From: an uncultured Bacteroidia bacterium
GTDB taxonomy: Bacteria; Bacteroidota; Bacteroidia; Bacteroidales; UBA932
DNA: 64,000 nt
Direction of reading: 5' to 3'
Assembly: GCA_902779785.1 (NCBI GenBank)
Contig: CACZDC010000001.1
Coordinates: 124,001-188,000 of the forward strand
Numbering within the stretch: position 1 is the stretch's first letter; every line of letters starts with the position of its first letter. The position numbers were made by a program, and so were the translations under genes. The notes beneath the pieces are model-generated. The model did no database searches, had not been told where the DNA came from, and saw only the letters and a list, made by a program, of their open reading frames with translations. This document shows positions 26,611 through 34,841 of the stretch, piece after piece.

Positions 26611-27627
26611 AACACTTTTAAGAATTTCGACATCTTCCCGGCTCGTTGCCCAGCTGGTGGCGAAGCGTGTGACGCAGCTGCCGCCCGGGAGTCTTTCCCA
26701 TATTTCGAAAAGGACTTTCCCGTCAAGTTTTTCCATCTGCTTCTCCGTCAGGACGGGAAACTGTTGGTTGGTGGGAGAGTCGATGTACAGGGGAATTCCC
26801 TTTTCCGTGAAAAGTTTTTTCACTTCCAGGGCCCTTTCGATGGCGTTGCGGCTGATTTCCAGATACAGATTGTCCGTGAAAAGGGTGTCAAACTGAATTC
26901 CCGTCAGCCGGCCTTTGGCGAGAAGGGCGCCGTGCTGCTTGACGGTGGTGAAGAAATGCTCGGGCGCCTTGTCGGGAAAGACCACCGCCTCCCCGCAGAG
27001 TGCGCCGACCTTTGTCCCGCCGATGTAGAACGCATCGCAAAGCTTCGGAAAATCCTCCAGTGCAAGGTCGCAGCCCTCGCTTGCAAGCCCATAGCCGAGG
27101 CGCGCACCGTCAATGTACAGTTTCAGCCGGTATTTCAGGCATATTCCCCGGATCTCGCTCAGTTCCTTCTTCGTATATATGGTCCCATATTCCGTCGGGA
27201 ATGAAAGATAGACCATCCCTGGAATGACCATATGCTCCCATGCAGGGTCGGCGTAAAAGGCGGCGAGGTAGTCCTCAAGCTCGGTTGCGTCCATCTTGCC
27301 GTCGTGGGCCGGGAGTTCCAGGACTTTATGCCCGCTGAATTCTATCGCCCCGGCTTCGTGGACGGCGATATGGCCGCTGTGTACGGCTATTACGCCCTCA
27401 TAGCCCTTCAGCAGGGCATCGATTACCGTAGCGTTGGTCTGGGTCCCTCCGGAGATAAAAAACACATCGGCGGAAGGTGTCTTTACAGCTGCGCGGATCT
27501 TCTCCCGGGCGCTTTCGGAGAAGGAATCATAGCCATAGCCAGCCTCCTGGACCAGGTTGGTTTCGGCGAGCCGTTTCAGGATTAGAGGGTGAGCGCCCTC
27601 ATTGTAATCGCAGGTGAAAGAGACCAT
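26605..27627 (-). CDS. Low-specificity threonine aldolase family
   Basis: 340 residues, the usual size. A PLP enzyme of fold type I that splits L-threonine or allo-threonine to glycine and acetaldehyde. MVSFTCDYNEGAHPLILKRL matches the N-terminus of the family, ISGGTQTNATVIDAL binds the cofactor phosphate, IDGARLGYGLAS has the cofactor-contacting Asp-Gly-Ala-Arg, and FYIGGTKVGALCGEAVVF has the Schiff-base Lys. The 3' end runs into the last partial 51-bp repeat, so the stop codon lies within repeat sequence. Confidence 0.93.
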   Translation of the reverse strand: MVSFTCDYNEGAHPLILKRLAETNLVQEAGYGYDSFSESAREKIRAAVKTPSADVFFISGGTQTNATVIDALLKGYEGVIAVHSGHIAVHEAGAIEFSGHKVLELPAHDGKMDATELEDYLAAFYADPAWEHMVIPGMVYLSFPTEYGTIYTKKELSEIRGICLKYRLKLYIDGARLGYGLASEGCDLALEDFPKLCDAFYIGGTKVGALCGEAVVFPDKAPEHFFTTVKQHGALLAKGRLTGIQFDTLFTDNLYLEISRNAIERALEVKKLFTEKGIPLYIDSPTNQQFPVLTEKQMEKLDGKVLFEIWERLPGGSCVTRFATSWATSREDVEILKSVL

Positions 27628-27651
27628 ATTATTGTCTGTGTATGAATGAGA

Positions 27652-28992
27652 TCATTCAGGATCAATTTCAATCAATGCAACAGCGTTGGCTTCCAAAGTG
27701 ATGACCTTGGAAGCGCCCTGTTTCCGGTCCATACCCTGGCTGTCCGTTAGCCGTATGACGGATACTTTATAGCCATCGGGAACTTGTATCGTTATATCAC
27801 GCGCTGTGTTGATACTGTCGTCTTCGTGGTATCGGGAAACGAGAAGGCGGATTTTTCCGTCTTTCGATTTCGCGGCACAGGTATAGATGTCTTCGCTGTC
27901 GCAGTTGGATTCTATCCAGCTGCCGTAGTCGGCAAGTTCGGCCCAGTAATACAGGGCCCAGTAGGGCGGACGGATATCATATACGACAGGCTCCCACGGG
28001 CCGCACCAGGAGGTGTTGGGGCGCAGGTCGTAGTACATCAGCATATCCAGCTGCGCGCTTTGGCACTCGCACATTACCGCGGCGGCGAATGCAGCCGCCT
28101 TAACGGTAGAACGGGCTCTCCGGCTGTAGAAGTGGGGCGCCTCTTCCCAGCTGCGGTTATAGTTCCACTCGTTTAGGATAGACTCCGTGGAAGTGAAACC
28201 TTTGGAATCCAGCATTTCTCGAACGATGCGTACATCCTCCGTGATGCGTGCAGGTTTGCGGTGGTACATATGGTGGGAGAAGAAGTCCAGAGGGGCGTTT
28301 TTCTCCTTTATGTAGTCCAGGAAAGGCGGACCGTATTTTCGTGGATTGGCAAATGCCGGCCCGCCGATTTTCAAATCGGGGAAACAGTTTTTGAGGTGCT
28401 TAGCAGTTATTACGTACAGCTTGTCAAACTGCTCCATAGTTCCGCCCCACGTCCGGGGATCCGTTTTCCAGCGGTCGTCAGGCTGGTCCAGATCAGGTTC
28501 ATTCCAGATTTCCCAATACTCTATGCCCATATGGTACCCGTTAGCCCAGCCTTCGTTGTAGTGGCGGATAATATGCTCGCAGATGCGGGCCCACTTCTTA
28601 TAGTTCGCGGGAGGATAGATGCCGTACTTTTTTGTCTGATGCTCAATGCTTTGCCCAAGTCGGAAGAAGGGTTTGGTGCCAGCTTTCAACATATCCTTGA
28701 GCACTACGTCGCTGTTGGTGAAATCGTAAGACCGGGGATTGTTGACGTTGGCATTGAAATTCGGGAAAATCTGGTCAATGTCTATGCAGTGGCCGCCGTA
28801 TTCGGTTCCCAGGGCCGTGTCGTGCGTCCTGGCGTATGGAATGCGGAGGGCAGTGTAAGATTCCATTGTGGGGTCGATGGGACCGTTGTTTGCCGCATTC
28901 ATTGGTTTTACGGGTCCGAGGACGCTTGCAGGGTTGAGCCCCACCACTGTCTGGGCGGCAATAAAGAGAGATATGAGTATGGAGTGTATCAT
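27652..28992 (-). CDS. Secreted glycoside hydrolase, GH39-like (clan A)
   Basis: 446 residues from the ATG at 28992, chosen because it gives a signal-like N-terminus (MIHSILISLFIAAQTVVG). The TIM-barrel shows the clan-A pair: acid/base in YWEIWNEPDL (Glu165) and a nucleophile candidate in ILNEWNYN (Glu275). A C-terminal ~80-residue beta domain follows, as in GH39 beta-xylosidases. The substrate is not fixed; xylosides or uronic-type glycans are possible. The longer frame to 29070 has a charged N-terminus without signal features. No -7 element is clear upstream. The threonine aldolase gene follows after 24 nt. Confidence 0.78.
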   Translation of the reverse strand: MIHSILISLFIAAQTVVGLNPASVLGPVKPMNAANNGPIDPTMESYTALRIPYARTHDTALGTEYGGHCIDIDQIFPNFNANVNNPRSYDFTNSDVVLKDMLKAGTKPFFRLGQSIEHQTKKYGIYPPANYKKWARICEHIIRHYNEGWANGYHMGIEYWEIWNEPDLDQPDDRWKTDPRTWGGTMEQFDKLYVITAKHLKNCFPDLKIGGPAFANPRKYGPPFLDYIKEKNAPLDFFSHHMYHRKPARITEDVRIVREMLDSKGFTSTESILNEWNYNRSWEEAPHFYSRRARSTVKAAAFAAAVMCECQSAQLDMLMYYDLRPNTSWCGPWEPVVYDIRPPYWALYYWAELADYGSWIESNCDSEDIYTCAAKSKDGKIRLLVSRYHEDDSINTARDITIQVPDGYKVSVIRLTDSQGMDRKQGASKVITLEANAVALIEIDPE

Positions 28993-29216
28993 TCCTTGAT
29001 AAAGCGCTGCTCTATGATCTGGCGGGATGTAAAAGTAGTAATTTTTTATTTTTCTCCCAAAATCTTTCAATCCGAATGTATCCTGATTCTGCAGGACGTT
29101 CTCCAGGGTGTAACCTAGACGCTGGACTTTGGACGGGCCACTCTTCTTTCGTCGCCCGCCGCCGGAATATACGACCTCCGGCGGCTACAGATCGGGAGCT
29201 GCTATTCCTTTCCGCC

Positions 29217-29357
29217 CGGAGGGGACGAGATTCCGTCGCTGCGCTCCGGCATCTCTTGTCCTCCCGGAGGGCCCGGGACCAAAGTATTAATTGACAGCCG
29301 TCGGGTCTGCATATCTCGTCCCCCTCCGAGATTCCGTCGCTTCCGCTCCGGCATCTC
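29217..29357. repeat. Nested palindromic element with a copy of the tRNA-Ser 3' end
   Basis: Two copies of a ~29-bp imperfect palindrome (29227-29255 and 29328-29357), each running from GAGATTCCG to CGGCATCTC. The first is preceded by a 17-bp exact copy (29217-29233) of the 3' end of the tRNA-Ser gene (29438-29454), and an inverted, slightly altered copy lies at 29313-29327. The interval 28993-29216 between the hydrolase start and this element shows no gene that I can support. Confidence 0.6.
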
Positions 29358-29395
29358 TCCCGCCTGCGGCGGGCTTGCCATAATGAAATAAAAAA

Positions 29396-29425
29396 CCGCG
29401 CTCAAGCAAGCTTGGCGCGGCTTTT
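29396..29425. terminator. Bidirectional intrinsic terminator
   Basis: CCGCGC (29396-29401) pairs with GCGCGG (29415-29420); a run of A precedes and a run of T follows, so it can end transcription on both strands. On the minus strand it is directly downstream of tRNA-Ser. Confidence 0.7.
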
Positions 29426-29437
29426 TGTTTCATTAGG

Positions 29438-29526
29438 CGGAGGGGACGAGATTCGAACTCGTGGTACAGAATAACCCGTACGGCAGTTTAGCAAACTGCT
29501 GGTTTCAGCCACTCACCCACCCCTCC
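29438..29526 (-). tRNA. tRNA-Ser(GCU)
   Basis: The 89-nt cloverleaf on the minus strand has acceptor arms GGAGGGG and CCCCTCC with discriminator G, the D arm TGAGTGGCTGAAA, the anticodon loop TTGCTAA in the stem CAG/CTG (anticodon GCT), a long variable arm as expected for serine, and the T arm GAGTTCGAATCTC. CCA is not encoded. It reads AGC/AGU codons. Confidence 0.95.
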
Positions 29527-29568
29527 CCCGGCTGTCTGGCCGGGCCCGGCCGAAATTGGTCGGGACTG

Positions 29569-29576
29569 CAAAGATA
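29569..29576 (-). promoter_or_regulatory. -7 promoter element of tRNA-Ser
   Basis: TATCTTTG on the minus strand, 42 nt before the mature 5' end of tRNA-Ser. Confidence 0.5.
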
Positions 29577-29603
29577 AGTAAATTCTGCGGAATAGCAAGA
29601 ATT

Positions 29604-30371
29604 TTATTTCAAGTTTTCTTTATGGGCGCGGCCGACGGGGATTTCGCGGGAGACGCCGATGAGTCTGACGCTTCCGGCTCCGTGGCTCTGGATGCGCCAG
29701 GAGGGGATGAGGAAGGAGCGGTGGACGCGCAGGAACTTTCCTTCCGGGAGCATATCGGCGAGGGCTTTGAGCGTTATCTGGGTGATTACATCGTCGCCGT
29801 GGTCGCGGTGGATGCAGGCGTAGTTGCCTCTGGACTCGATGTACTGAATGTCGGAAACGGGCAGCTGGACGCTCTGGTAGCCGACTTTTACGCTCAGGCT
29901 TTCTCCGGCGACGGCTTCGTCAGAGCGGAATTCGATTTCTTCCGTGACGAGGTTTTTCTGCTGCCGTATGGCCCTGTCGGTTTCCAACTGCCTCAGCCTG
30001 ACGTCCAGCACGCCTATGGCCAGGCCGCAGAAGGTCGTCACTATGTACAGGACCCACAGGGCCTGCTGGTGGGGGGCAAGGCGCGGCGCGGTGTCGAAGC
30101 CGGGCTCGCCGACCTGATGGAGGCTTATCAGGAAAGTGATTGCGGCGCTGATGAAGACAAGGGCGGCCGAGGTCCATCTCCACCTGCTGCCGGAGAGCAT
30201 CAGGGGAGAACTGACCCTGCGGTGCAGGAAGTAATTGAAGTAGAGCCAGAAAACCAGGCCCAGGACGTACATTGAGTCCCAGCCGGCCCAGTCCTCAATC
30301 GGGAAGATCAGCAGGAGGGCCGGCAGGACGGCAATACACAGTGCCAGGTCTATCCAGAGCCCCGGCTTCAT
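29604..30371 (-). CDS. Membrane-bound LytTR-type transcriptional regulator
   Basis: 255 residues. The first ~130 contain four hydrophobic helices (from LWIDLALCIAVLPALLLIF to QALWVLYIVTTFCGLAIGVL); the last ~100 are a LytTR DNA-binding domain (VSDIQYIESRGNYACIHR, then FLRVHRSFLIPSWRI). Such membrane-LytTR proteins lack a receiver domain and respond to an unknown membrane or envelope signal. It lies 3 nt downstream of the OmpA/TPR lipoprotein gene, so the two are one unit, and it may regulate that envelope protein. Confidence 0.88.
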   Translation of the reverse strand: MKPGLWIDLALCIAVLPALLLIFPIEDWAGWDSMYVLGLVFWLYFNYFLHRRVSSPLMLSGSRWRWTSAALVFISAAITFLISLHQVGEPGFDTAPRLAPHQQALWVLYIVTTFCGLAIGVLDVRLRQLETDRAIRQQKNLVTEEIEFRSDEAVAGESLSVKVGYQSVQLPVSDIQYIESRGNYACIHRDHGDDVITQITLKALADMLPEGKFLRVHRSFLIPSWRIQSHGAGSVRLIGVSREIPVGRAHKENLK

Positions 30372-30374
30372 ATT

Positions 30375-32027
30375 TTAGATTTCGTATCCGGCGAATTCGA
30401 TATCCTTCGCGGCACGCTCCTTCAGGGAGGCGTCCTTCTCGAAAGCCTTGGCAAGGTTCTCCTTGACGGCGGAAGCGTTGCCTTCGCGGGCTGCGATGAT
30501 AGCCTTCAGGTAGAGGCACTTGGCGCACTCGCAATGGATGGCCTTGGAGGCGGCGTCGAGCTGGTTGGTAAGGATATAGGCGAGGGCCAGGTTGTAGCAG
30601 CAGCCCTTGGCGTTGGCAAGGACCCTGGCGGCATCCTCATATTCGCCGTTGAGGATGAGGGCTATGCCAAGGTTGGCTTTTTCCTCATTGGTCTTGGCAA
30701 GGGCGAAGGCGGATTTGGCGGCCTCGACATCTCCCTTCTGGAGAGCCACTATGCCCTTAAGGGATTCGGCGTCGGCCTTGTCAAGTTTCTTGATCCATTT
30801 CTCGGCTTCCGCAGTCTTGCCTTCGTTGAGAAGGGTTGCGGCAAGGTTGTAGACGCACCTGGGGGCGTTCTCTTCACCGAGTTTGCTGATTCCTCTCTGA
30901 TAGATGTCTTCCTTGTCGGCCGGCTTTTTGGCAAGCGAGGCGAGGCGGAGATATGAATCCTCGTCAAGCTGGTCGCCGTTCTCGTCGAGAACTTTCTGCA
31001 GCTCTTCGTTGGTAAGGTTCTGATACTCAACCTTTGCGATCAGGCGGGCGCGGCGAAGTTCCGGGAGAACCTCGCCCTTGAGAGAGGTGTAAACCTCGGA
31101 CATATTCTTGATCTCATTCTCGCGCACTGCAGGGTCGCTGTACATCGAAAGGACGCGCAGGATCAGGTCCTTGTCTTCGAGATTGGATTCGGAAACCAGT
31201 TTCTGGAAACCTTCCCAGTCTTCACCGACGCTCTTCACTTCGGGGGCTGCGACTCCGCTGCCTTTGGTCACTGAATCCCAAGCCTTGGAAGCGGATGAGG
31301 AACGGTTGCCGGAGAGTTTGTTGTTGAGGTCTTCGGCGCCTTCCGGAGAAGCGTAGGCGATGATCTCGGTGCCGGTCACCTTGGCACGCTCGTCGGCGTT
31401 GATCTTGTCCAGCGCGGCCTTGAAGTCCTTCATTGACTGGCCCTTGAGCTCACTGCTCCGCACCTCTGAGCTGTTCACCAGGTAAAGGATCTGGCCCTCG
31501 GCGGTACCGGTGGTCACGTCCTGGTAGGCATCGGCCTTGACCGGGGCGACACCATTGGCCTTGACCAGCATATAAGTGGTGTTGCAGCCGTCCGCCACCT
31601 TTACTACGGGGAGGTTGACACTCTTATTCTTGGCCTTTGCCACGCCGCGGAGTTCGAGATGGCTCTTCTCCATTCCCTCGACATAGTCGAAATGGATGGT
31701 CTCCGTGACGGTCTGTCCGTCGGAAGAAACGACCTTATGATTGTCCTTGACCTTCTCGCCCTGATAGCAGAGCTTTTCGGCTGCGGCTTCACCGCCTTCA
31801 TAGACAATGACCGGAGTCACTTCGAGGATGGCCTGCGGATTGAAATAATCCTTGGGGTAGGAGACGGAAACGGTCACGTCCACACTGCCTGCGACGGCTT
31901 CCAGAACCTCGGGGGTGCACTGAATCTTCACATTTTCCGCCATCTGCGCCATTTTCTCGACAGAGGCACAAGCCGCCGCTCCCGAGACAAGAGCGAGTAC
32001 GGCAAAGAGTTTCGCAAATTTTTTCAT
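30375..32027 (-). CDS. OmpA/TPR-type lipoprotein (paralogue of the 11200-12660 protein)
   Basis: 550 residues from the ATG at 32027. A signal (KKFAKLFAVLALVSGAAAC) ends in a plausible lipobox Cys. The N-terminal ~180 residues are beta-rich; residues ~200-300 have an OmpA-like core (GTEIIAYASPEGAEDLNNKL where E. coli OmpA has the Gly-Tyr-Thr-Asp region); the last ~200 are TPR-like helices (LAATLLNEGKTAEAEKWIK and four more similar stretches). The architecture repeats that of the protein at 11200-12660. It is probably anchored in the outer membrane and binds peptidoglycan. It has its own promoter and drives the LytTR gene. Confidence 0.72.
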   Translation of the reverse strand: MKKFAKLFAVLALVSGAAACASVEKMAQMAENVKIQCTPEVLEAVAGSVDVTVSVSYPKDYFNPQAILEVTPVIVYEGGEAAAEKLCYQGEKVKDNHKVVSSDGQTVTETIHFDYVEGMEKSHLELRGVAKAKNKSVNLPVVKVADGCNTTYMLVKANGVAPVKADAYQDVTTGTAEGQILYLVNSSEVRSSELKGQSMKDFKAALDKINADERAKVTGTEIIAYASPEGAEDLNNKLSGNRSSSASKAWDSVTKGSGVAAPEVKSVGEDWEGFQKLVSESNLEDKDLILRVLSMYSDPAVRENEIKNMSEVYTSLKGEVLPELRRARLIAKVEYQNLTNEELQKVLDENGDQLDEDSYLRLASLAKKPADKEDIYQRGISKLGEENAPRCVYNLAATLLNEGKTAEAEKWIKKLDKADAESLKGIVALQKGDVEAAKSAFALAKTNEEKANLGIALILNGEYEDAARVLANAKGCCYNLALAYILTNQLDAASKAIHCECAKCLYLKAIIAAREGNASAVKENLAKAFEKDASLKERAAKDIEFAGYEI

Positions 32028-32066
32028 ATAATTATACATTTAAATAATCGTCATCAGCCGATTAGG

Positions 32067-32074
32067 CAAAGATA
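32067..32074 (-). promoter_or_regulatory. -7 promoter element
   Basis: TATCTTTG on the minus strand, 39 nt before the ATG at 32027 of the OmpA/TPR lipoprotein. Confidence 0.5.
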
Positions 32075-32099
32075 AGCAAAACTTTTCAAATATTTTGAG

Positions 32100-32107
32100 T
32101 AAATTTG
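32100..32107 (+). promoter_or_regulatory. -7 promoter element, probable leaderless start
   Basis: TAAATTTG ends 7 nt before the ATG of the sigma-54 activator gene at 32115. Confidence 0.6.
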
Positions 32108-32114
32108 CAGGACT

Positions 32115-33284
32115 ATGGACATACAGGCATTAAAGAACAAATACGATATAATAGGTAACGATCCGGCCTTGAACGATGCGCTGGAAACGGCGGTCAAGTT
32201 CGCTCCCACCGGACTCAGTGTCCTGATCGAGGGAGAGAGCGGCGTCGGAAAGGAGAGTTTCGCACGTATCATTCACCAGTATTCCGCCCGCCGGGGAAAG
32301 GAGTTCTTCGTGGTCAATTGCGGCGCACTGGCCCGCGACCTTGTCAATTCCGAACTCTTCGGCCACGTCAGGGGGGCCTTCACCGGCTCCGTGGAGACCC
32401 GCAAGGGTTATTTCGAGGTGGCTAACGGCGGCACCCTCTTTATGGACGAGATCGCCGAACTTCCCCTTGAGTCCCAGGCCCTTCTGCTGAGGGTGCTGCA
32501 GAGCGGTGAGTACCGCAAGGTCGGCTCAAATACCATAGAACATACCGATGTAAGGCTTGTCGTCGCGACCAATGTCCATCTCTACGAGGCCGTGCGCCGT
32601 GGAAAGTTCCGCGAAGACCTGTATTTCCGCCTGAGCGCGGCGCAGGTAAGGATTCCGCCGCTGAGGGACCGCAAGCGCGACATCTATCTGCTTTTCCGTA
32701 AGTTCACCTCCGATTTCTCGGAAGACACGGGAATGTGCAAGCTGTCTCTCCGTCCGGACGCAATCCGTCTGCTCGAGGACTATCGCTGGCCTGGGAATAT
32801 CCGTCAGCTCCAGGGCTTTACCCAGTCGCTGACGGCCCAGCTTTCGGAGAAAATCACCCCGATGGTCCAGAAAATCGAACTCGGAGCGGAGGAACTCCGG
32901 CCTTATATGCCCAAGGAAGTAGGCGAGCCGATTCCCATATTATATGAAGGCGCCCAGCCGAATTCCGGGCTTAGCCAGGACGAACGCCAGGCCATTTACA
33001 AGGCCATTTTCGACCTCAAGCAGGAAATAGACAGCCTGAAGGCTCAAATCGGCCGTGCCCAGCTGCCCCCCGCCTCCCCGGTGGAAGACGCCGAATGGCA
33101 GGAACAGGAAGAACCCGCTCCGGCCGCCGCTCCGACGCCTCTTTCCATCAAGGCCACGGAAGAAGAACTGATCCGCCAGGCGCTTGAGCGTCACCACGGC
33201 AACCGCAAGCTGGCCGCCGAGGAGCTGGGTATGTCGGAAAGAACACTTTACCGGAGGCTTCCGGAAGAATATAAAAAGAAATGA
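32115..33284 (+). CDS. Sigma-54-dependent activator without receiver domain
   Basis: 389 residues. The AAA+ domain starts almost at the N-terminus: Walker A GESGVGKE (40-47), the sigma-54 contact loop GAFTGS (87-92, where the consensus is GAFTGA), Walker B GGTLFMDEI (105-113) and the sensor region FREDLYFRLSAAQVRIPPLRDR. A ~90-residue linker rich in Pro/Ala/Glu is followed by a Fis-type helix-turn-helix (NRKLAAEELGMSERTLYRRL). There is no sensory domain, so control must come from expression or a partner. It is followed, with ATGA overlap, by lptE, as often seen in Bacteroidota. Confidence 0.92.
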   Translation: MDIQALKNKYDIIGNDPALNDALETAVKFAPTGLSVLIEGESGVGKESFARIIHQYSARRGKEFFVVNCGALARDLVNSELFGHVRGAFTGSVETRKGYFEVANGGTLFMDEIAELPLESQALLLRVLQSGEYRKVGSNTIEHTDVRLVVATNVHLYEAVRRGKFREDLYFRLSAAQVRIPPLRDRKRDIYLLFRKFTSDFSEDTGMCKLSLRPDAIRLLEDYRWPGNIRQLQGFTQSLTAQLSEKITPMVQKIELGAEELRPYMPKEVGEPIPILYEGAQPNSGLSQDERQAIYKAIFDLKQEIDSLKAQIGRAQLPPASPVEDAEWQEQEEPAPAAAPTPLSIKATEEELIRQALERHHGNRKLAAEELGMSERTLYRRLPEEYKKK

Positions 33285-33778
33285 TCCGCCGCCTTGCCAT
33301 ATTGCTTCTCTTCCTCGGGCTCACGTCCTGCGGGATTTACTCGTTCACCGGAACCTCTATCCAGGCGGACGTAAAGACGATCACCATTCCCTATGTCGAG
33401 TACAAGGCCCTCCGTGTCAATCCTTCCCTGTCGAACCTCCTCACGGAAGCCCTTCAGGACAAGTTCCGCAAACTTACGCGCCTGGAGCAGGTCGAAATGG
33501 ACGGAGACCTCGAACTCGTCTGTGAAGTCACCGGTTACGACGTGAAGGCGACGGCCGTAACCGCCAACGAGCAGGCCGCGCAGAACCGCCTCACGGTCTC
33601 GGTAAAGGTCCAGTTTACCAACAAGAAATACCCCGAAGACGATGTGGACAAGTCTTTCTCGGCCTATGAGGACTTCGATGCCACCCAGAGTCTGGACGCT
33701 GTCGAGGCCGGACTCTGCGACACCATAGTCGAAAAACTCGTGGAAGACATCTTCAATGCAACCGTAGCGCAATGGTAG
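33281..33778 (+). CDS. lptE: LPS-assembly lipoprotein LptE-like
   Basis: 165 residues with a lipoprotein signal (MIRRLAILLLFLGLTSCG, Cys17). LptE plugs the LptD barrel that inserts lipopolysaccharide in the outer membrane. The chain has the Bacteroidota LptE features: CGIYSFTGTSIQADVKTITI at the start and LTEALQDKFRKLTRL in the helical part. The start overlaps the stop of the activator gene by 4 bp, and the next gene begins 7 bp before its own stop. Confidence 0.82.
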   Translation: MIRRLAILLLFLGLTSCGIYSFTGTSIQADVKTITIPYVEYKALRVNPSLSNLLTEALQDKFRKLTRLEQVEMDGDLELVCEVTGYDVKATAVTANEQAAQNRLTVSVKVQFTNKKYPEDDVDKSFSAYEDFDATQSLDAVEAGLCDTIVEKLVEDIFNATVAQW

Positions 33779-34356
33779 GAAATTTCATAGACCTTAAAAC
33801 TCTTACCCTTGAGGAACTCAGCGGAGTCGTGAACCTCTATCCCTGGTTCGCCTCCGCGCGTAAGGAACTCTGCGTCAGGATGGCCCGCCAGGGTGCCTGG
33901 GACGAAAGCCAGTATGCACGCGAAGCCCTCTATGTCGCCGACAGGGGGAAGATAGCCGCCCTCCTTCGTTCCTCGAAGAGCGTGGACTGCTCCGACGAAG
34001 ACGTCCACGAACTGCTGCGCTCCCTGCTGATATCCCCCGGGGGAGATATTCCCTCCGAAGAGCCGGAGGAGAAAGTCAGGGTCGTCGGAGGCGACTATTT
34101 CTCCCAGTCCCAGTACGCCGGGGTGCGTCAGGACGGGGACAACATTTTCTCCCGTTTCGCGGCGAAAGGCCGTTCCGACGACGGCTCCGACAATGCCAAC
34201 ACGGACATCGCCGAGCGTTTTGCCACTGAAACCCTTGCGGAAATCTTCGCCGAGCAGGGCTGTATCGAGGAGGCAAGGCGAATTTATTCCCGTCTCATTT
34301 TGGATAATCCAGAAAAAAGTGCTTACTTTGCATCCCTTATTGACAAATTGAATTAA
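33772..34356 (+). CDS. Conserved hypothetical protein of the lptE-secG cluster
   Basis: 194 residues, no signal peptide. The N-terminal ~100 residues are helical (LTLEELSGVVNLYPWFASAR); a low-complexity acidic stretch (PSEEPEEKVRVVGGDYFS) links to a C-terminal ~50-residue TPR-like hairpin (ETLAEIFAEQGCIEEARRIY). I do not recognise a catalytic motif. The position, overlapping lptE and 5 bp before secG, is typical of Bacteroidota and suggests a link to envelope biogenesis; that is inference. Confidence 0.75.
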   Translation: MVGNFIDLKTLTLEELSGVVNLYPWFASARKELCVRMARQGAWDESQYAREALYVADRGKIAALLRSSKSVDCSDEDVHELLRSLLISPGGDIPSEEPEEKVRVVGGDYFSQSQYAGVRQDGDNIFSRFAAKGRSDDGSDNANTDIAERFATETLAEIFAEQGCIEEARRIYSRLILDNPEKSAYFASLIDKLN

Positions 34357-34361
34357 AAGAT

Positions 34362-34727
34362 ATGAACGTCGTATTCACAATCCTGGTCGTGCTGATCATC
34401 ATCGCCGCCATCCTGCTCATCGCAGTCGTGCTGCTTCAGAACGGTAAAGACGGTGGCCTTGCAACGAACTTCACCTCTGCCAATCAGGCACTTGGCGTGC
34501 GTCAGACAGCGACCATCCTTGAAAAAGCCACCTGGTATCTGGTCGCTTTCATCCTTGTGCTCTCCATCGTTACAGTGTTCACCCTTCGCGGAAACACCAG
34601 TTCCGCCGCCGGGGATGCCGTAAGCACCGAAATCCTCAATAATTCCGCAGCAGCGGAAGGTGCTCCTGATTTCCAGCCGGTCGAACAGGCCGATCCCACC
34701 GCAGCTCAGGAGAATCCCGCCGAGTAA
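34362..34727 (+). CDS. secG: Protein-export membrane protein SecG
   Basis: 121 residues with two transmembrane helices: VVFTILVVLIIIAAILLIAV and TWYLVAFILVLSIVTVFTL. Between them is the family segment VVLLQNGKDGGLATNF (Q-x-G-x-GGL-like). The C-terminal ~40 residues are acidic and disordered. SecG is the small third component of SecYEG and aids preprotein translocation. Confidence 0.93.
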   Translation: MNVVFTILVVLIIIAAILLIAVVLLQNGKDGGLATNFTSANQALGVRQTATILEKATWYLVAFILVLSIVTVFTLRGNTSSAAGDAVSTEILNNSAAAEGAPDFQPVEQADPTAAQENPAE

Positions 34728-34731
34728 TTGT

Positions 34732-34746
34732 CTGACAAATTGTCAG
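34732..34746. promoter_or_regulatory. Palindrome between secG and clpB
   Basis: CTGACAA-A-TTGTCAG is a perfect 7-bp inverted repeat with one central base, partly overlapped by a further TTGTC at 34728. It could be an operator for the clpB promoter; I find no good -7 element nearby. Confidence 0.4.
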
Positions 34747-34774
34747 TAATCCTCTAACGGAACAGACTTTGACG

Positions 34775-34841
34775 GATAGCCGTTTGCCCATCGGGGCGGA
34801 CGGCTATTGCTGCATATCTCCGATGGGAAAAAGGAGATATG
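34775..34841 (+). promoter_or_regulatory. Structured clpB leader with competing hairpins (RNA-switch candidate)
   Basis: Three stems fit this 67-nt leader. Stem A: ATAGCCGT (34776-34783) with ACGGCTAT (34800-34807), extendable inward to a ~14-bp hairpin with a 4-nt loop. Stem C: CATATCTCC (34813-34821) with GGAGATATG (34833-34841), a perfect 9-bp hairpin that buries a GGAG and the ATG at 34839-34841. Stem B: CCCATCGG (34787-34794) with CCGATGGG (34820-34827) uses the loop side of A and two bases of C, so it competes with both. A+C would hide the start and B would free it. Confidence 0.6.

Noticed and set aside
29217..29454. Firm call of attL/attR for an integrated island
   Set aside because: Only ~200 bp lie between the copies and no integrase is in the window, so it is reported as an observation only.
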